Positions 1-7,394 of a stretch of 64,000 bases of DNA are shown here, piece by piece. Origin of the DNA: Trinickia soli (GTDB taxonomy: Bacteria; Pseudomonadota; Gammaproteobacteria; Burkholderiales; Burkholderiaceae); NCBI RefSeq assembly GCF_002879855.1, contig NZ_PNYB01000005.1, positions 186,001 through 250,000 on the forward strand. Direction: 5' to 3'. The notes under the pieces are model-generated. The model was not told the origin of the DNA, ran no database searches, and was given only the letters and a program-made list of their open reading frames with translations. A program made the translations under genes and the position numbers. Position 1 is the stretch's first letter. Every line of letters starts with the position of its first letter.

Positions 1-262
1 GGAATCCCCCCGCCGTCAACGCCCACTGGCCATTGAGCCAGCATTCCACCCCAAGGCCGGGATTGACGTCTTCGAACGATTTCTTCGGGTGGATGTGATG
101 TGAGGCCAACATCGCGTCGACCCAGACTCCGCCGCCACACCAATTTGCCGCATAGGCCTGGGTCGAACCCATGGCAAAAAGACTCGCGCCGACCATGAGA
201 GCTGACGCCGCCTTAACCGCGCGCAGGCCCGATCTGCGCGCCGCCCGTATCCTCAAACGCAT
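1..262 (-). CDS. N-terminal part of an exported, probably outer-membrane protein (runs off the left edge)
   Basis: The reading frame opens at the ATG at 262 on the minus strand and is still open at the window edge, so only about 87 residues are seen. The start has a basic N-region, then a hydrophobic stretch and a likely cleavage site near TQAYAA, so it is probably exported. The following residues include SHHIHPKKSFEDVNPGLGVE and then WLNGQWALTAGGF. The NPGLGVE...WALTAGG pattern resembles the first strands of small outer-membrane beta-barrels annotated as PagP-like in Burkholderiales. The family call is inference from this short stretch; the exported N-terminus is directly visible. Confidence 0.6.
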   Translation of the reverse strand, partial: MRLRIRAARRSGLRAVKAASALMVGASLFAMGSTQAYAANWCGGGVWVDAMLASHHIHPKKSFEDVNPGLGVECWLNGQWALTAGGF

Positions 263-489
263 GCCCGCTCCGTTTGCCGGCCGCCCGCCGGCATAGGTTG
301 TTATTCATCGAGACTTTCGGCGTTCGCCGTTCGTCGCGCACTGTACTACAGCAATCCGCGTACGTGACGAATAGAGGCACGACTCGGGCGAAGAGGGCCG
401 CCGCGCGCCGCACACCGGCATCAACGTCTCATTGCGAGCATGCAACGACTTCGGGCAACGCACGGCGCGATACGGCAATGCATCGCGTA

Positions 490-975
490 TCAAAGCCCCA
501 GATCGGAGAGCCCCGGGTGATCGTCGGGCCGGCGGCCGAGTGGCCAACGGTACAACCGATCGCTTTCGCGAATAGGCAAATCGTTGATGCAGGCGAAGCG
601 CCGGGCCATCAACCCGTGTTCATCGAACTCCCAGTTCTCGTTGCCATACGAGCGGAACCAATTGCCCGAATCGTCGTGCCACTCGTAGGCGAAGCGCACC
701 GCGATACGGTTGCCGTCATGCGCCCATAGCTCCTTGATGAGGCGATAGTCGAGCTCTTTCGCCCATTTGCGGCTTAGGAATGCGACGATCCCTGCGCGCC
801 CTGTCACGAATTCGGCGCGATTGCGCCAGACGCTTTGCGGTGTATACGCCAAGGCGACGCGCTCGGGATCGCGCGTATTCCAGCCGTCCTCGGCCGCTCG
901 CACTTTCTGCTTTGCCGTCTCGAGCGTGAAGGGCGGCAACGGCGGCCGCGTTTCGTTAGGACTCCTATCGGACAT
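490..975 (-). CDS. DUF1348 / NTF2-like (SnoaL-type) family protein
   Basis: This 161-residue protein starts at the ATG at 975. The family is recognisable from [23 protein letters not shown], the [20 protein letters not shown]-like segment, [19 protein letters not shown] and a C-terminal NDLPI. These are typical of the DUF1348 branch of NTF2-like cone-shaped folds, whose biochemical role is unknown. Length matches the family. Its start overlaps the end of the TetR gene by 11 nt, so the two are probably co-transcribed and the regulator likely controls it. A longer in-frame extension upstream lies inside the tetR frame and is rejected. Confidence 0.88.
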   Translation of the reverse strand: MSDRSPNETRPPLPPFTLETAKQKVRAAEDGWNTRDPERVALAYTPQSVWRNRAEFVTGRAGIVAFLSRKWAKELDYRLIKELWAHDGNRIAVRFAYEWHDDSGNWFRSYGNENWEFDEHGLMARRFACINDLPIRESDRLYRWPLGRRPDDHPGLSDLGL

Positions 976-1690
976 GACGCTTCTCCTGGTTCGACGTTGA
1001 TGCGCGCTTCGGTTTCGAAGCCGGGGGGTGCGGCGATGATGCCGCGAAATCGAGCAACTGCCGCGCGACTGCTTGCGCATCGCCCGCTGCATCGGCACAG
1101 CCGCTGACGAGCGCAACGCCGATTGCGCCGTCGACGAGCACCAGCCATTGGCGCGCGAGCGCCTCGGCCTGCCGCGCGTCGAGCCCGTGCTCTTCCGCAA
1201 ATGCATTGCAGCGCTGCATGATGAAATGCAGCAGTGCCGCCTTATGCTCCCGGGCGACGACGCGGATCGGATCGTCAGGCGATGCAATTTCACCGGACGC
1301 ATTCAAGAACGCACAGCCGTGAAAGCCCGGCATGCCAAACCACTCTCGTAGCAGGTCGAACATGCCGAGCAACTGCGTCCGCGGCGTTTTGCCGTTGCGC
1401 AGCGTACCTTCGACGAACCACGCCATCCAACGCCCGTGCCGCCGCTCGAGTGCCGCGGCCACGAGCGCATCTTTCGATTCAAAGTAGGTGTAAAAGCTTT
1501 TGCGCGTAGCCTGTGCGGCTCGCACGATGGCGTCGACGCCGGTCGCGTGAATGCCGCCCGCGTAGATCAACGCCTCCGTCGCATCGAGCAGTCGATCGCG
1601 TGCGCCGGGCGGTTTCACGTCCGGGTCGAGGTCGCGTTCTGCGCTGACGCCCGCGGTGGCGCGGGTAGACATGGCGTCGTGTGTCTTCAT
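965..1690 (-). CDS. TetR/AcrR family transcriptional regulator
   Basis: About 241 residues if started at the ATG at 1690; a TTG at 1726 and an ATG at 1672 are alternatives, and no convincing ribosome site separates them. After a disordered N-terminus comes a classical TetR helix-turn-helix: [40 protein letters not shown] and ESKDALV, roughly residues 30-85. The all-helical ligand domain follows and ends in a Pro/Lys-rich tail. It precedes and overlaps the DUF1348 gene and is divergent from the yceI-type gene; a palindrome lies in the shared promoter region. Local repressor of one or both neighbours is the likely role; the ligand is unknown. Confidence 0.9.
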   Translation of the reverse strand: MKTHDAMSTRATAGVSAERDLDPDVKPPGARDRLLDATEALIYAGGIHATGVDAIVRAAQATRKSFYTYFESKDALVAAALERRHGRWMAWFVEGTLRNGKTPRTQLLGMFDLLREWFGMPGFHGCAFLNASGEIASPDDPIRVVAREHKAALLHFIMQRCNAFAEEHGLDARQAEALARQWLVLVDGAIGVALVSGCADAAGDAQAVARQLLDFAASSPHPPASKPKRASTSNQEKRHVR

Positions 1691-1702
1691 GGTCGCAAAG
1701 GT

Positions 1703-1716
1703 AGAACGATCATTCT
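1703..1716. promoter_or_regulatory. Candidate TetR operator
   Basis: AGAACGATCATTCT is an inverted repeat with a single mismatched pair, of the kind bound by TetR dimers. It lies just upstream of the tetR ATG at 1690 and inside the divergent promoter region shared with the YceI lipoprotein gene. Binding by this TetR is inference. Confidence 0.5.
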
Positions 1717-1833
1717 CCTTTGTCAATTCGATTCGCGCATATAAGCTGTCGGACGAAAGGTGAGAACTTGCGGGACCCTACGCGAAACGGCGTGCGGACC
1801 GTTTCGAACAGAATCCAACAAGGGAACGGAAAG

Positions 1834-2499
1834 ATGACACAGCTTCTGAAGTGGGGTGGCGCGTCGCGCACGCTGCTGCTGGCGGCCGTCTCGGCCAGCG
1901 TGCTTTCGATCGCAGCTTGCACGCCGCTACGCGTCGTGACACATACGGTCGGGACCGACGAAGCACAAGTGCCCATCGGCGCTTATGCCATGGACGCTGA
2001 CCATTGGAGCATCACCTTCGATGTCGAACACCTGCAATACTCGCGCTACGTGATGCGGTTCGATCGCGCGCATGCACAGCTCCAGTGGAATAAGGGTGGA
2101 CTTGAAGCGAGCACGGCCGACGTGACGATCGACGCAGCCAGCGTCGATACGAAAATCCCGTTGCTCGACAAGATGGTCAATGGGCCGGACATGTTCGACA
2201 CAGCGACCTATCCGACCATTCATTTTGCCGGGAAGCGTTTCGTCCGCACGGGCCCCGCACGCGGCACATTGGAAGGCGACCTCACGATCCGCAACGTGAC
2301 GCGCCCCGTGACATTGAACGTCACGTTCAACGGTTACGGCCGCAACCCGCTGACAAAGGCGGACACGCTGGGTTTTTCGGCCGTAGGTGCATTCAGCCGC
2401 GCGCAGTTTGGCTTGGCGACATGGTATCCGGCTGTCGGCAACGACGTTCACGTGCGAATCGAGGCGGAATTCGAGCGAACGCAGCAGCCGGCTTCCTAG
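1834..2499 (+). CDS. YceI family lipoprotein
   Basis: A 221-residue protein started at the ATG at 1834, after a purine-rich GGGAACGGAAAG ribosome site; a longer in-frame extension has no support. A signal peptide ends in a lipobox LSIAAC, so a lipoprotein anchor is likely. The mature part has the YceI beta-barrel pattern: YAMDADHWSITFDVEHL near the start, the DMFDTATYPTIHF signature, LTIRNVTRPVTLNVTF, and GFSAVGAFSRAQFGL near the end. YceI proteins bind isoprenoid-type lipids in the periplasm. It diverges from the TetR gene and converges on tdh. The lipoprotein form is less common than the soluble periplasmic form. Confidence 0.93.
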   Translation: MTQLLKWGGASRTLLLAAVSASVLSIAACTPLRVVTHTVGTDEAQVPIGAYAMDADHWSITFDVEHLQYSRYVMRFDRAHAQLQWNKGGLEASTADVTIDAASVDTKIPLLDKMVNGPDMFDTATYPTIHFAGKRFVRTGPARGTLEGDLTIRNVTRPVTLNVTFNGYGRNPLTKADTLGFSAVGAFSRAQFGLATWYPAVGNDVHVRIEAEFERTQQPAS

Positions 2500-2511
2500 C
2501 GCATGCGGGAT

Positions 2512-2536
2512 TGCCCGCCCGAGCATCAGGCGGGCA
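2512..2536. terminator. Candidate bidirectional terminator hairpin
   Basis: TGCCCGCC and GGCGGGCA form a perfect 8-bp stem around a 9-nt loop, 12 nt after the YceI stop and between two convergent genes. There is no strong T-run on either side, so it is a weak intrinsic terminator or an mRNA-stabilising hairpin. Confidence 0.5.
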
Positions 2537-2567
2537 TGATTCGTTAGTAGAACTCACTCACTGTCGA

Positions 2568-3602
2568 TCAAACGGTCCAGTCGAGAATCACCTTGCCGCT
2601 TTCTCCCGAGAGCATGGTTGCAAAGCCCTTCTGGAAGTCGTCCACGGCGAAGTGATGGGTGATGATCGGCGAAAGATCGAGCCCGCTTTGCAACATGGCC
2701 ACCATCTTGTACCAGGTCTCGAACATCTCGCGGCCGTAGATGCCTTTGATCTCGAGCCCCTTGAAGATCACCTGATTCCAGTCGATGGCCGTTTGCGCAG
2801 GTGGGATGCCGAGCAGTGCCACCTTGCCGCCGTGATTCATCGCTTCGAGCATGCCGGTGAATGCGCTCGGCACGCCCGACATTTCGAGGCCCACGTCGAA
2901 GCCTTCGGTCATGTGCAGCTCGCTCATGACGTCGCGCAACGACTCTTTGGCGATGTTGACCGCGCGCGTCGCTCCCATTTTGCGAGCCAGGCCAAGCCGA
3001 TATTCGTTGACGTCCGTGATCACCACATTGCGGGCTCCCACATGCCGTGCGATGGCCACCGCCATGATGCCGATAGGCCCGGCGCCGGTGATGAGCACGT
3101 CTTCGCCGACCAGATTGAACGACAGCGCAGTATGCGTGGCATTGCCGAACGGGTCGAAGATCGCGGCCAGATCGTCGGAGATTTCGTCGGGGATCTTGAA
3201 CGCGTTGAAAGCCGGAATCACGAGGTACTCGGCAAACGCCCCTTCGCGGTTCACGCCGACGCCGACCGTGTTGCGACACAAGTGCCGTCGTCCTGCCCGG
3301 CAGTTGCGACAGAAACCGCACGTGATGTGGCCTTCGCCCGACACGCGATCGCCGATCGCGAAACCGCGCACTTCCTGCCCCATCTCGACGATTTCGCCGA
3401 CATACTCGTGGCCCACATGCATCGGCACGGGAATCGTCTTCTGCGCCCAGTCGTCCCACTTCCAGATATGGATGTCAGTGCCGCAAATCGCCGTGCGCTT
3501 GATGCGGATCATGACGTCGTTGTGGCCGACTTCAGGCTTGTCCACTTGCGTCAGCGTCAATCCCGGCGCGCGTTCGAGTTTCGCGAGTGCTTTCATTTTC
3601 AA
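2568..3602 (-). CDS. tdh: L-threonine 3-dehydrogenase
   Basis: A zinc-dependent medium-chain dehydrogenase of 344 residues that oxidises L-threonine to 2-amino-3-ketobutyrate with NAD. Catalytic zinc ligand Cys40 is in [16 protein letters not shown], followed by GHEYVGEIV. The structural zinc cysteines are in [15 protein letters not shown], and the nucleotide-binding region is [14 protein letters not shown]. The [11 protein letters not shown] signature separates threonine dehydrogenase from other alcohol dehydrogenases. The gene lies 7 nt downstream of kbl on the same strand, so the unstable ketobutyrate can pass directly to Kbl. Length and start match the family. Confidence 0.97.
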   Translation of the reverse strand: MKMKALAKLERAPGLTLTQVDKPEVGHNDVMIRIKRTAICGTDIHIWKWDDWAQKTIPVPMHVGHEYVGEIVEMGQEVRGFAIGDRVSGEGHITCGFCRNCRAGRRHLCRNTVGVGVNREGAFAEYLVIPAFNAFKIPDEISDDLAAIFDPFGNATHTALSFNLVGEDVLITGAGPIGIMAVAIARHVGARNVVITDVNEYRLGLARKMGATRAVNIAKESLRDVMSELHMTEGFDVGLEMSGVPSAFTGMLEAMNHGGKVALLGIPPAQTAIDWNQVIFKGLEIKGIYGREMFETWYKMVAMLQSGLDLSPIITHHFAVDDFQKGFATMLSGESGKVILDWTV

Positions 3603-3609
3603 GTTCTCC

Positions 3610-4809
3610 TTAGACGATGCCGAGCGCGCGTCCTACGCGCGTGAATGCATCGACAGCGCGATCGATCTGTTCCGACGTATGCGCAGCGCTCATCTGCGTG
3701 CGGATGCGCGCGCGCCCCTTCGGAACGACCGGATACGAGAACCCGATCACATAGACGCCCTCTTTCAGCAGCGCATCGGCCATGCGCGAAGCGACGGAAG
3801 CATCGCCGAGCATGACGGGAATGATCGGATGCTGCCCCGGCACCAGCGTAAAGCCGGCCGCGCTCATCGCCTCCCGGAAATGCTCACCGTTCGCGCGCAC
3901 ACGGCGGCGCAGGCGATCGCCCTCGTCGCTCGTGAGCAGTTCGAGCACCTTGAGCGAAGCCGCTGCGATGCTCGGCGTCAACGTGTTCGAGAACAGGTAA
4001 GGCCGCGAACGTTGACGCAGCAGTTCGACGATTTCGCGACGTGCTGCCACGTAGCCGCCCGAAGCGCCGCCGAGCGCTTTGCCGAGCGTGCCCGTGATGA
4101 TGTCGACGCGACCTTCGACGCCGCAAAACTCCGGCGTGCCGCGCCCGTGTTCGCCAATGACACCGACGGCGTGCGAATCGTCCACCATGACGAGCGCGCC
4201 GTAGCGGTCCGCCAGATCGCAGATGCCGGCGAGATTCGCGATGATGCCGTCCATCGAAAAAACGCCGTCGGTTGCGATGAGCTTGAAGCGTGCCCCGGCT
4301 GCATCGGCTTCTTTCAGCTTCGCTTCGAGATCGGCAAGATCGTTGTTCTTATATCGATAGCGCTTCGCCTTCGACAACCGGATGCCGTCGATGATGCTCG
4401 CGTGGTTGAGTTCGTCGCTGATGATGGCGTCGGCTTCGTCGGTCAACGTTTCGAATAATCCCCCGTTCGCGTCGAAGCAGCTCGAGTAGAGAATGCAGTC
4501 CTCCGTGCGCAGAAATGCAGACAACTCGCGCTCGAGATCCTTATGGACCGTTTGCGTGCCGCAGATGAAACGCACCGACGCCATGCCGAAGCCATCTTTG
4601 TCGAGACCTTCCTTCGCCGCCGCAATGAGGCGGGCGTCGTCGGCAAGGCCCAGATAGTTGTTCGCGCAAAAGTTGAGCACATCGTCACCGGCGGCCAAAT
4701 GCACCATGGCCGATTGCGGGCTCGCGATCACGCGTTCGGATTTGTAAAAGCCGTCGGCTCGGATCTGGTCGACCGTGCCGCGCACGTGGGCGAGAAAGGA
4801 ATCGCGCAT
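3610..4809 (-). CDS. kbl: Glycine C-acetyltransferase (2-amino-3-ketobutyrate CoA ligase)
   Basis: A 399-residue PLP enzyme of the alpha-oxoamine synthase family. It splits 2-amino-3-ketobutyrate with CoA into glycine and acetyl-CoA, the second step after Tdh. Visible are [13 protein letters not shown] near the N-terminus, [19 protein letters not shown], and the PLP lysine motif [14 protein letters not shown]. The N-terminal segment [16 protein letters not shown] is typical of Kbl rather than of 5-aminolevulinate synthase or BioF. It is the first gene of a kbl-tdh operon and is divergent from an XRE-cupin regulator, which probably controls it. Confidence 0.97.
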   Translation of the reverse strand: MRDSFLAHVRGTVDQIRADGFYKSERVIASPQSAMVHLAAGDDVLNFCANNYLGLADDARLIAAAKEGLDKDGFGMASVRFICGTQTVHKDLERELSAFLRTEDCILYSSCFDANGGLFETLTDEADAIISDELNHASIIDGIRLSKAKRYRYKNNDLADLEAKLKEADAAGARFKLIATDGVFSMDGIIANLAGICDLADRYGALVMVDDSHAVGVIGEHGRGTPEFCGVEGRVDIITGTLGKALGGASGGYVAARREIVELLRQRSRPYLFSNTLTPSIAAASLKVLELLTSDEGDRLRRRVRANGEHFREAMSAAGFTLVPGQHPIIPVMLGDASVASRMADALLKEGVYVIGFSYPVVPKGRARIRTQMSAAHTSEQIDRAVDAFTRVGRALGIV

Positions 4810-4926
4810 GGGTTCGCTCCTGGCGGGAAAAAGCCGCTCGCGCCGGATAGCGGGCGATGCGGGCGTCTATTGCTGTTATAGTCGGTTGTCCGGTTATGCC
4901 GAACAATTCCAGTTTTTCGAACCAAA

Positions 4927-4942
4927 GTTCGATATAGCGAAC
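4927..4942. promoter_or_regulatory. Candidate operator in the kbl / XRE-cupin divergent promoter
   Basis: GTTCGATATAGCGAAC is an inverted repeat GTTCG-N6-CGAAC. A related arm, TTCGAACCAAAGTTCGA, overlaps its left side. It lies about 24 nt before the regulator start and about 120 nt before kbl. Symmetry and position suit a dimeric XRE-family regulator; binding is inferred. Confidence 0.5.
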
Positions 4943-4965
4943 AACTTTAAACGATCGAAATTCGA

Positions 4966-5616
4966 ATGGCAAGTTCCGCCACCCGGCGCACCACGCCCCC
5001 GTCGCAGTCCCCGTCGCAGTCCCCGTCCCAGCCGCAGGCCGTTTCCGGCGCACCCTCGTCGATATCGGCGCCGCCGCGGGTCGGCGAGCAGATTCAACGA
5101 TTGCGCACGGAACGGAAACTGACGCTCGACGACCTGTCGCGCGCAGCAGGCGTATCGAAATCGATGCTCTCGGAGATCGAGCGCGACAAGGCGAACCCGA
5201 CGATTGCCGTTGCCTGGCGGCTGACCAACGCGCTCGGCGTGAGTCTCGATCAATTGTTTGCCGCACAGCGCGCGCCCGAGACGATTGCCGTCTCGGGGCC
5301 GCACGACATTCCGACGCTGGACGGGCACGACGCCAAATATCAGCTTCGCGTCTGGGGGCCGATCGAGCTGGCCGGAAAATTCGAATGGTACGAACTCACC
5401 CTGCAACCGGGCGGCGCGCTCGTGTCCAATGCGCACGAGCCTGGCACGCGCGAGCATTTGACGGTGCTCGCCGGGTCGATCGAAATCGAGGCGGACTCGG
5501 AAGTCAGGCGGCTCAAGCCCGCCGACACGGCACGCTATCAGGCCGACGTGCCGCATGCGATCCGTAACGCGGGAAAGAACGAAGCGAAGGCGTTGCTCGT
5601 CGTCATTCACGGCTGA
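4966..5616 (+). CDS. XRE family regulator with C-terminal cupin domain
   Basis: A 216-residue protein. After a Ser/Pro/Gln-rich N-terminus comes a helix-turn-helix from about residue 40 to 100 (VGEQIQRLRTERKLTLDDLS, AAGVSKSMLSEIERDKANP). A cupin follows from about 140, with LQPGGALVSNAHEPGTREHL, LAGSIEIE and a final PHAIRNAGK segment. Such proteins sense a small metabolite through the cupin. Divergence from kbl-tdh, with an inverted repeat between them, suggests control of threonine or glycine catabolism. The low-complexity N-terminus is encoded by a short tandem repeat near 4998-5030, which could expand or contract. Confidence 0.93.
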   Translation: MASSATRRTTPPSQSPSQSPSQPQAVSGAPSSISAPPRVGEQIQRLRTERKLTLDDLSRAAGVSKSMLSEIERDKANPTIAVAWRLTNALGVSLDQLFAAQRAPETIAVSGPHDIPTLDGHDAKYQLRVWGPIELAGKFEWYELTLQPGGALVSNAHEPGTREHLTVLAGSIEIEADSEVRRLKPADTARYQADVPHAIRNAGKNEAKALLVVIHG

Positions 5617-5663
5617 CGCCCGCTCGGAAGACGTGGTCGTCTACCTGTCCGCGTCCAGCGAAG

Positions 5664-5683
5664 TACTGTATATTTCCACAGTA
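5664..5683 (+). promoter_or_regulatory. LexA (SOS) box
   Basis: TACTGTATATTTCCACAGTA contains a perfect CTGT-N8-ACAG core and differs from the E. coli LexA consensus at only three inner positions. It sits 24 nt upstream of the ATG at 5707. The CTGT-N8-ACAG form is the established LexA site in gamma- and betaproteobacteria. Confidence 0.78.
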
Positions 5684-5706
5684 TCTCGATATCCTGGTGA
5701 GCGGCC

Positions 5707-6087
5707 ATGAACGAACATGATCTTGCCGCGCTGCGCTTTCAGGCCGCGGCGCGCGACCTCGAACACATCGTCCGTCATATTGCGGGGCGCTATATCGTGC
5801 AAGGCGTCCCGCTCAGTTGGCGTCTTTTGCACGCCATCGAAGCCGAGGCTCTCGCAGACCTGGGTTTCGCCGGTCGGCATGATGCGTACGTGCTCGATCT
5901 GTTCAGGCGGCCCGAGCATATGACCTATCCGGAAACAGACGACCCGGCCACGTTCGGTAAATCGAACGCATTGCCCGCGGCATTCGCGTTCGCCGTTGCC
6001 GCATACGAGGAAGCGCAGATCGCCCAAGCGGCGGATGCGCCTCGTCGGCATGGCGGCCACCCACCGGGGGCCGGCTGGCGCGACTGA
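5707..6087 (+). CDS. Hypothetical protein, predicted SOS-inducible
   Basis: A 126-residue protein with no family I recognise. The sequence is helical-looking and acidic, with conserved-looking segments GRYIVQGVPLSWRLLHAIEA and HDAYVLDLFRRPEHMTYPET, and no signal peptide or membrane segment. The C-terminus is Pro/Gly/Arg-rich. A LexA-type box lies immediately upstream, so DNA-damage induction is the best clue to its role. It ends 8 nt before the first of two inverted iterons and next to the kfrA-like gene, so it may belong to the replicon maintenance region. A link to DNA repair, cell division control or replication is inference only. Confidence 0.7.
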   Translation: MNEHDLAALRFQAAARDLEHIVRHIAGRYIVQGVPLSWRLLHAIEAEALADLGFAGRHDAYVLDLFRRPEHMTYPETDDPATFGKSNALPAAFAFAVAAYEEAQIAQAADAPRRHGGHPPGAGWRD

Positions 6088-6094
6088 AGTCGAC

Positions 6095-6137
6095 GCTCCC
6101 GAAAAAGCTCACGTCTGCGCTCCCGAAACATCTCACC
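6095..6137 (-). repeat. Two inverted outlying iterons
   Basis: Read on the minus strand, 6095-6113 is CGTGAGCTTTTTCGGGAGC and 6119-6137 is GGTGAGATGTTTCGGGAGC. Both match the 19-bp iteron consensus of the main origin array, but in the opposite orientation and 1.65 kb away, on the far side of the kfrA-like gene. They lie between the SOS-box gene and the kfrA-like gene. Confidence 0.85.
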
Positions 6138-6147
6138 TCTGTGACAT

Positions 6148-6168
6148 TTGGCGCGACATTTGCGCCAA
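6148..6168 (-). terminator. Candidate hairpin after the kfrA-like gene
   Basis: TTGGCGC and GCGCCAA form a 7-bp stem with a 7-nt loop, 12 nt beyond the stop codon of the minus-strand kfrA-like gene. No clear T-run follows, so it is a weak terminator candidate. Confidence 0.35.
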
Positions 6169-6179
6169 CAATCAGACAA

Positions 6180-7394
6180 TCATGCAGTCAGGTCCGGCGA
6201 ATCGGTGCGGGTGGACGCGAGAAAGCGCGTCACCGCTTCGAGCCGCGACCGCTTGACGCCTGATGAGTGGTCGCATTCCGGGCACACCAGCTCGAAGCCA
6301 TTGCCGGCTATCGCGAGTTCGGGCTCGCCGTCTTCGCACTTGGGGCAATGGGCGGGAACGTCGACGTGCGCGTCGAGGGCGGTGCCAAGTGTGGCCAGGT
6401 CAGAATCGTCGAAACGACCGCCCTTCGCCCACGACCGGATGAGACTTTCGAGTTCGGGCGACAATGCGCCTCTTTCTCGCGCAGCCGTCAGCTCGCCCGT
6501 CAATGCGTCGATCTCGTCGGACAGCTCGCGGACCTGAGCTTCGAGGCGATCGCCTCGGCCTTTGGCCGCACTCAGTTGTTGAATGAAATCGAACTCTTTG
6601 CGGCTGGCATCGCGAATGCCGGTTTGATAGGTGCTCGCCATGCTGCGCAACGAATCAAGTTCGACGAGCATTGGCTTGACGCGACGTTCCGCTTCTGCGA
6701 TGGCATCTTTGATCTGGTCGGCGTAGTGCTCGGTGCTCTGGCGCAGCTCTTGATGCAATGCGTCGATACGTTCGCGCAACGATGCATTTGTCGCCTGCTC
6801 TGCTTCGAGCCGTTCTTCGAGCCGAAGCTTCTCGGTCTCGAGCCGCGCGACCGTTCCCTGTAGCGCTTCATTCGAACTCAGACCCAGTGCCGCCGACGCG
6901 CTCAACTGGCTTTCAAGTTCCCGTACGCGCGCGAGCGCAGCATCTGCGCGTGCCTCGCTGCGCTGCCACGCCTCGAGCGCCGCTTCCCGGCGAATCTCAG
7001 CCTCTTGAAGCGCGCTCTTGCCTTGGTCGAGCGATTGGGCCACCTGCTGGCGTTCGTCGTCGAGCGTCTGCCGGGCCTCGGCCATGGCATATTCGAACAA
7101 AGCACCGAGTAATTCGCCGGCTTTGTCTTCGAGCGATTGCGGGATAACGCCAGCGCCGACCCGGACGCGCGATGCATCGCGGATACGCTCCCAGAAATAA
7201 TCGATGTCTTTCGGGATATCGCTTGCGCTACCTGTCTGGGTCAGATCTCGGACAGCTGCGCTCGATGGCCGAATCCCCAAATCGAAAAACAAGCGCTTGC
7301 AGGCGTGTAGCGATAACTCCCGACGGTGGGTGCCGCTCGCACGGAGCGATTCGAGTTCCTTTCGGATGGCGTTGCGCTCTTCGTCGATGGTCAT
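6180..7394 (-). CDS. KfrA-like DNA-binding coiled-coil protein with C-terminal zinc ribbon
   Basis: A 404-residue protein started at the ATG at 7394 (MTIDEERN); upstream in-frame codons are AT-rich and not protein-like. The N-terminal about 110 residues resemble the KfrA DNA-binding domain of plasmid proteins (LGIRPSSAAVRDLTQTGSAS, DIDYFWERIRDASRVRVG). Then comes a long Glu/Arg/Ala-rich coiled coil, roughly residues 130-330 (ARLETEKLRLEERLEAEQAT). The C-terminus carries CPKCEDGEPELAIAG and VCPECDHSSG, a two-knuckle zinc ribbon. KfrA proteins of IncP plasmids help plasmid stability and autoregulate. The position beside the iterons and repA supports a segregation or nucleoid role. The zinc ribbon is unusual for KfrA. 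Confidence 0.82.
   Translation of the reverse strand: MTIDEERNAIRKELESLRASGTHRRELSLHACKRLFFDLGIRPSSAAVRDLTQTGSASDIPKDIDYFWERIRDASRVRVGAGVIPQSLEDKAGELLGALFEYAMAEARQTLDDERQQVAQSLDQGKSALQEAEIRREAALEAWQRSEARADAALARVRELESQLSASAALGLSSNEALQGTVARLETEKLRLEERLEAEQATNASLRERIDALHQELRQSTEHYADQIKDAIAEAERRVKPMLVELDSLRSMASTYQTGIRDASRKEFDFIQQLSAAKGRGDRLEAQVRELSDEIDALTGELTAARERGALSPELESLIRSWAKGGRFDDSDLATLGTALDAHVDVPAHCPKCEDGEPELAIAGNGFELVCPECDHSSGVKRSRLEAVTRFLASTRTDSPDLTA

Noticed and set aside
2421-3644. Long open frame on the plus strand (about 400 codons) opposite tdh
   Set aside because: It is antisense to a clear tdh gene, has no family similarity and shows the Arg/His/Ala-rich bias of shadow frames in high-GC DNA.
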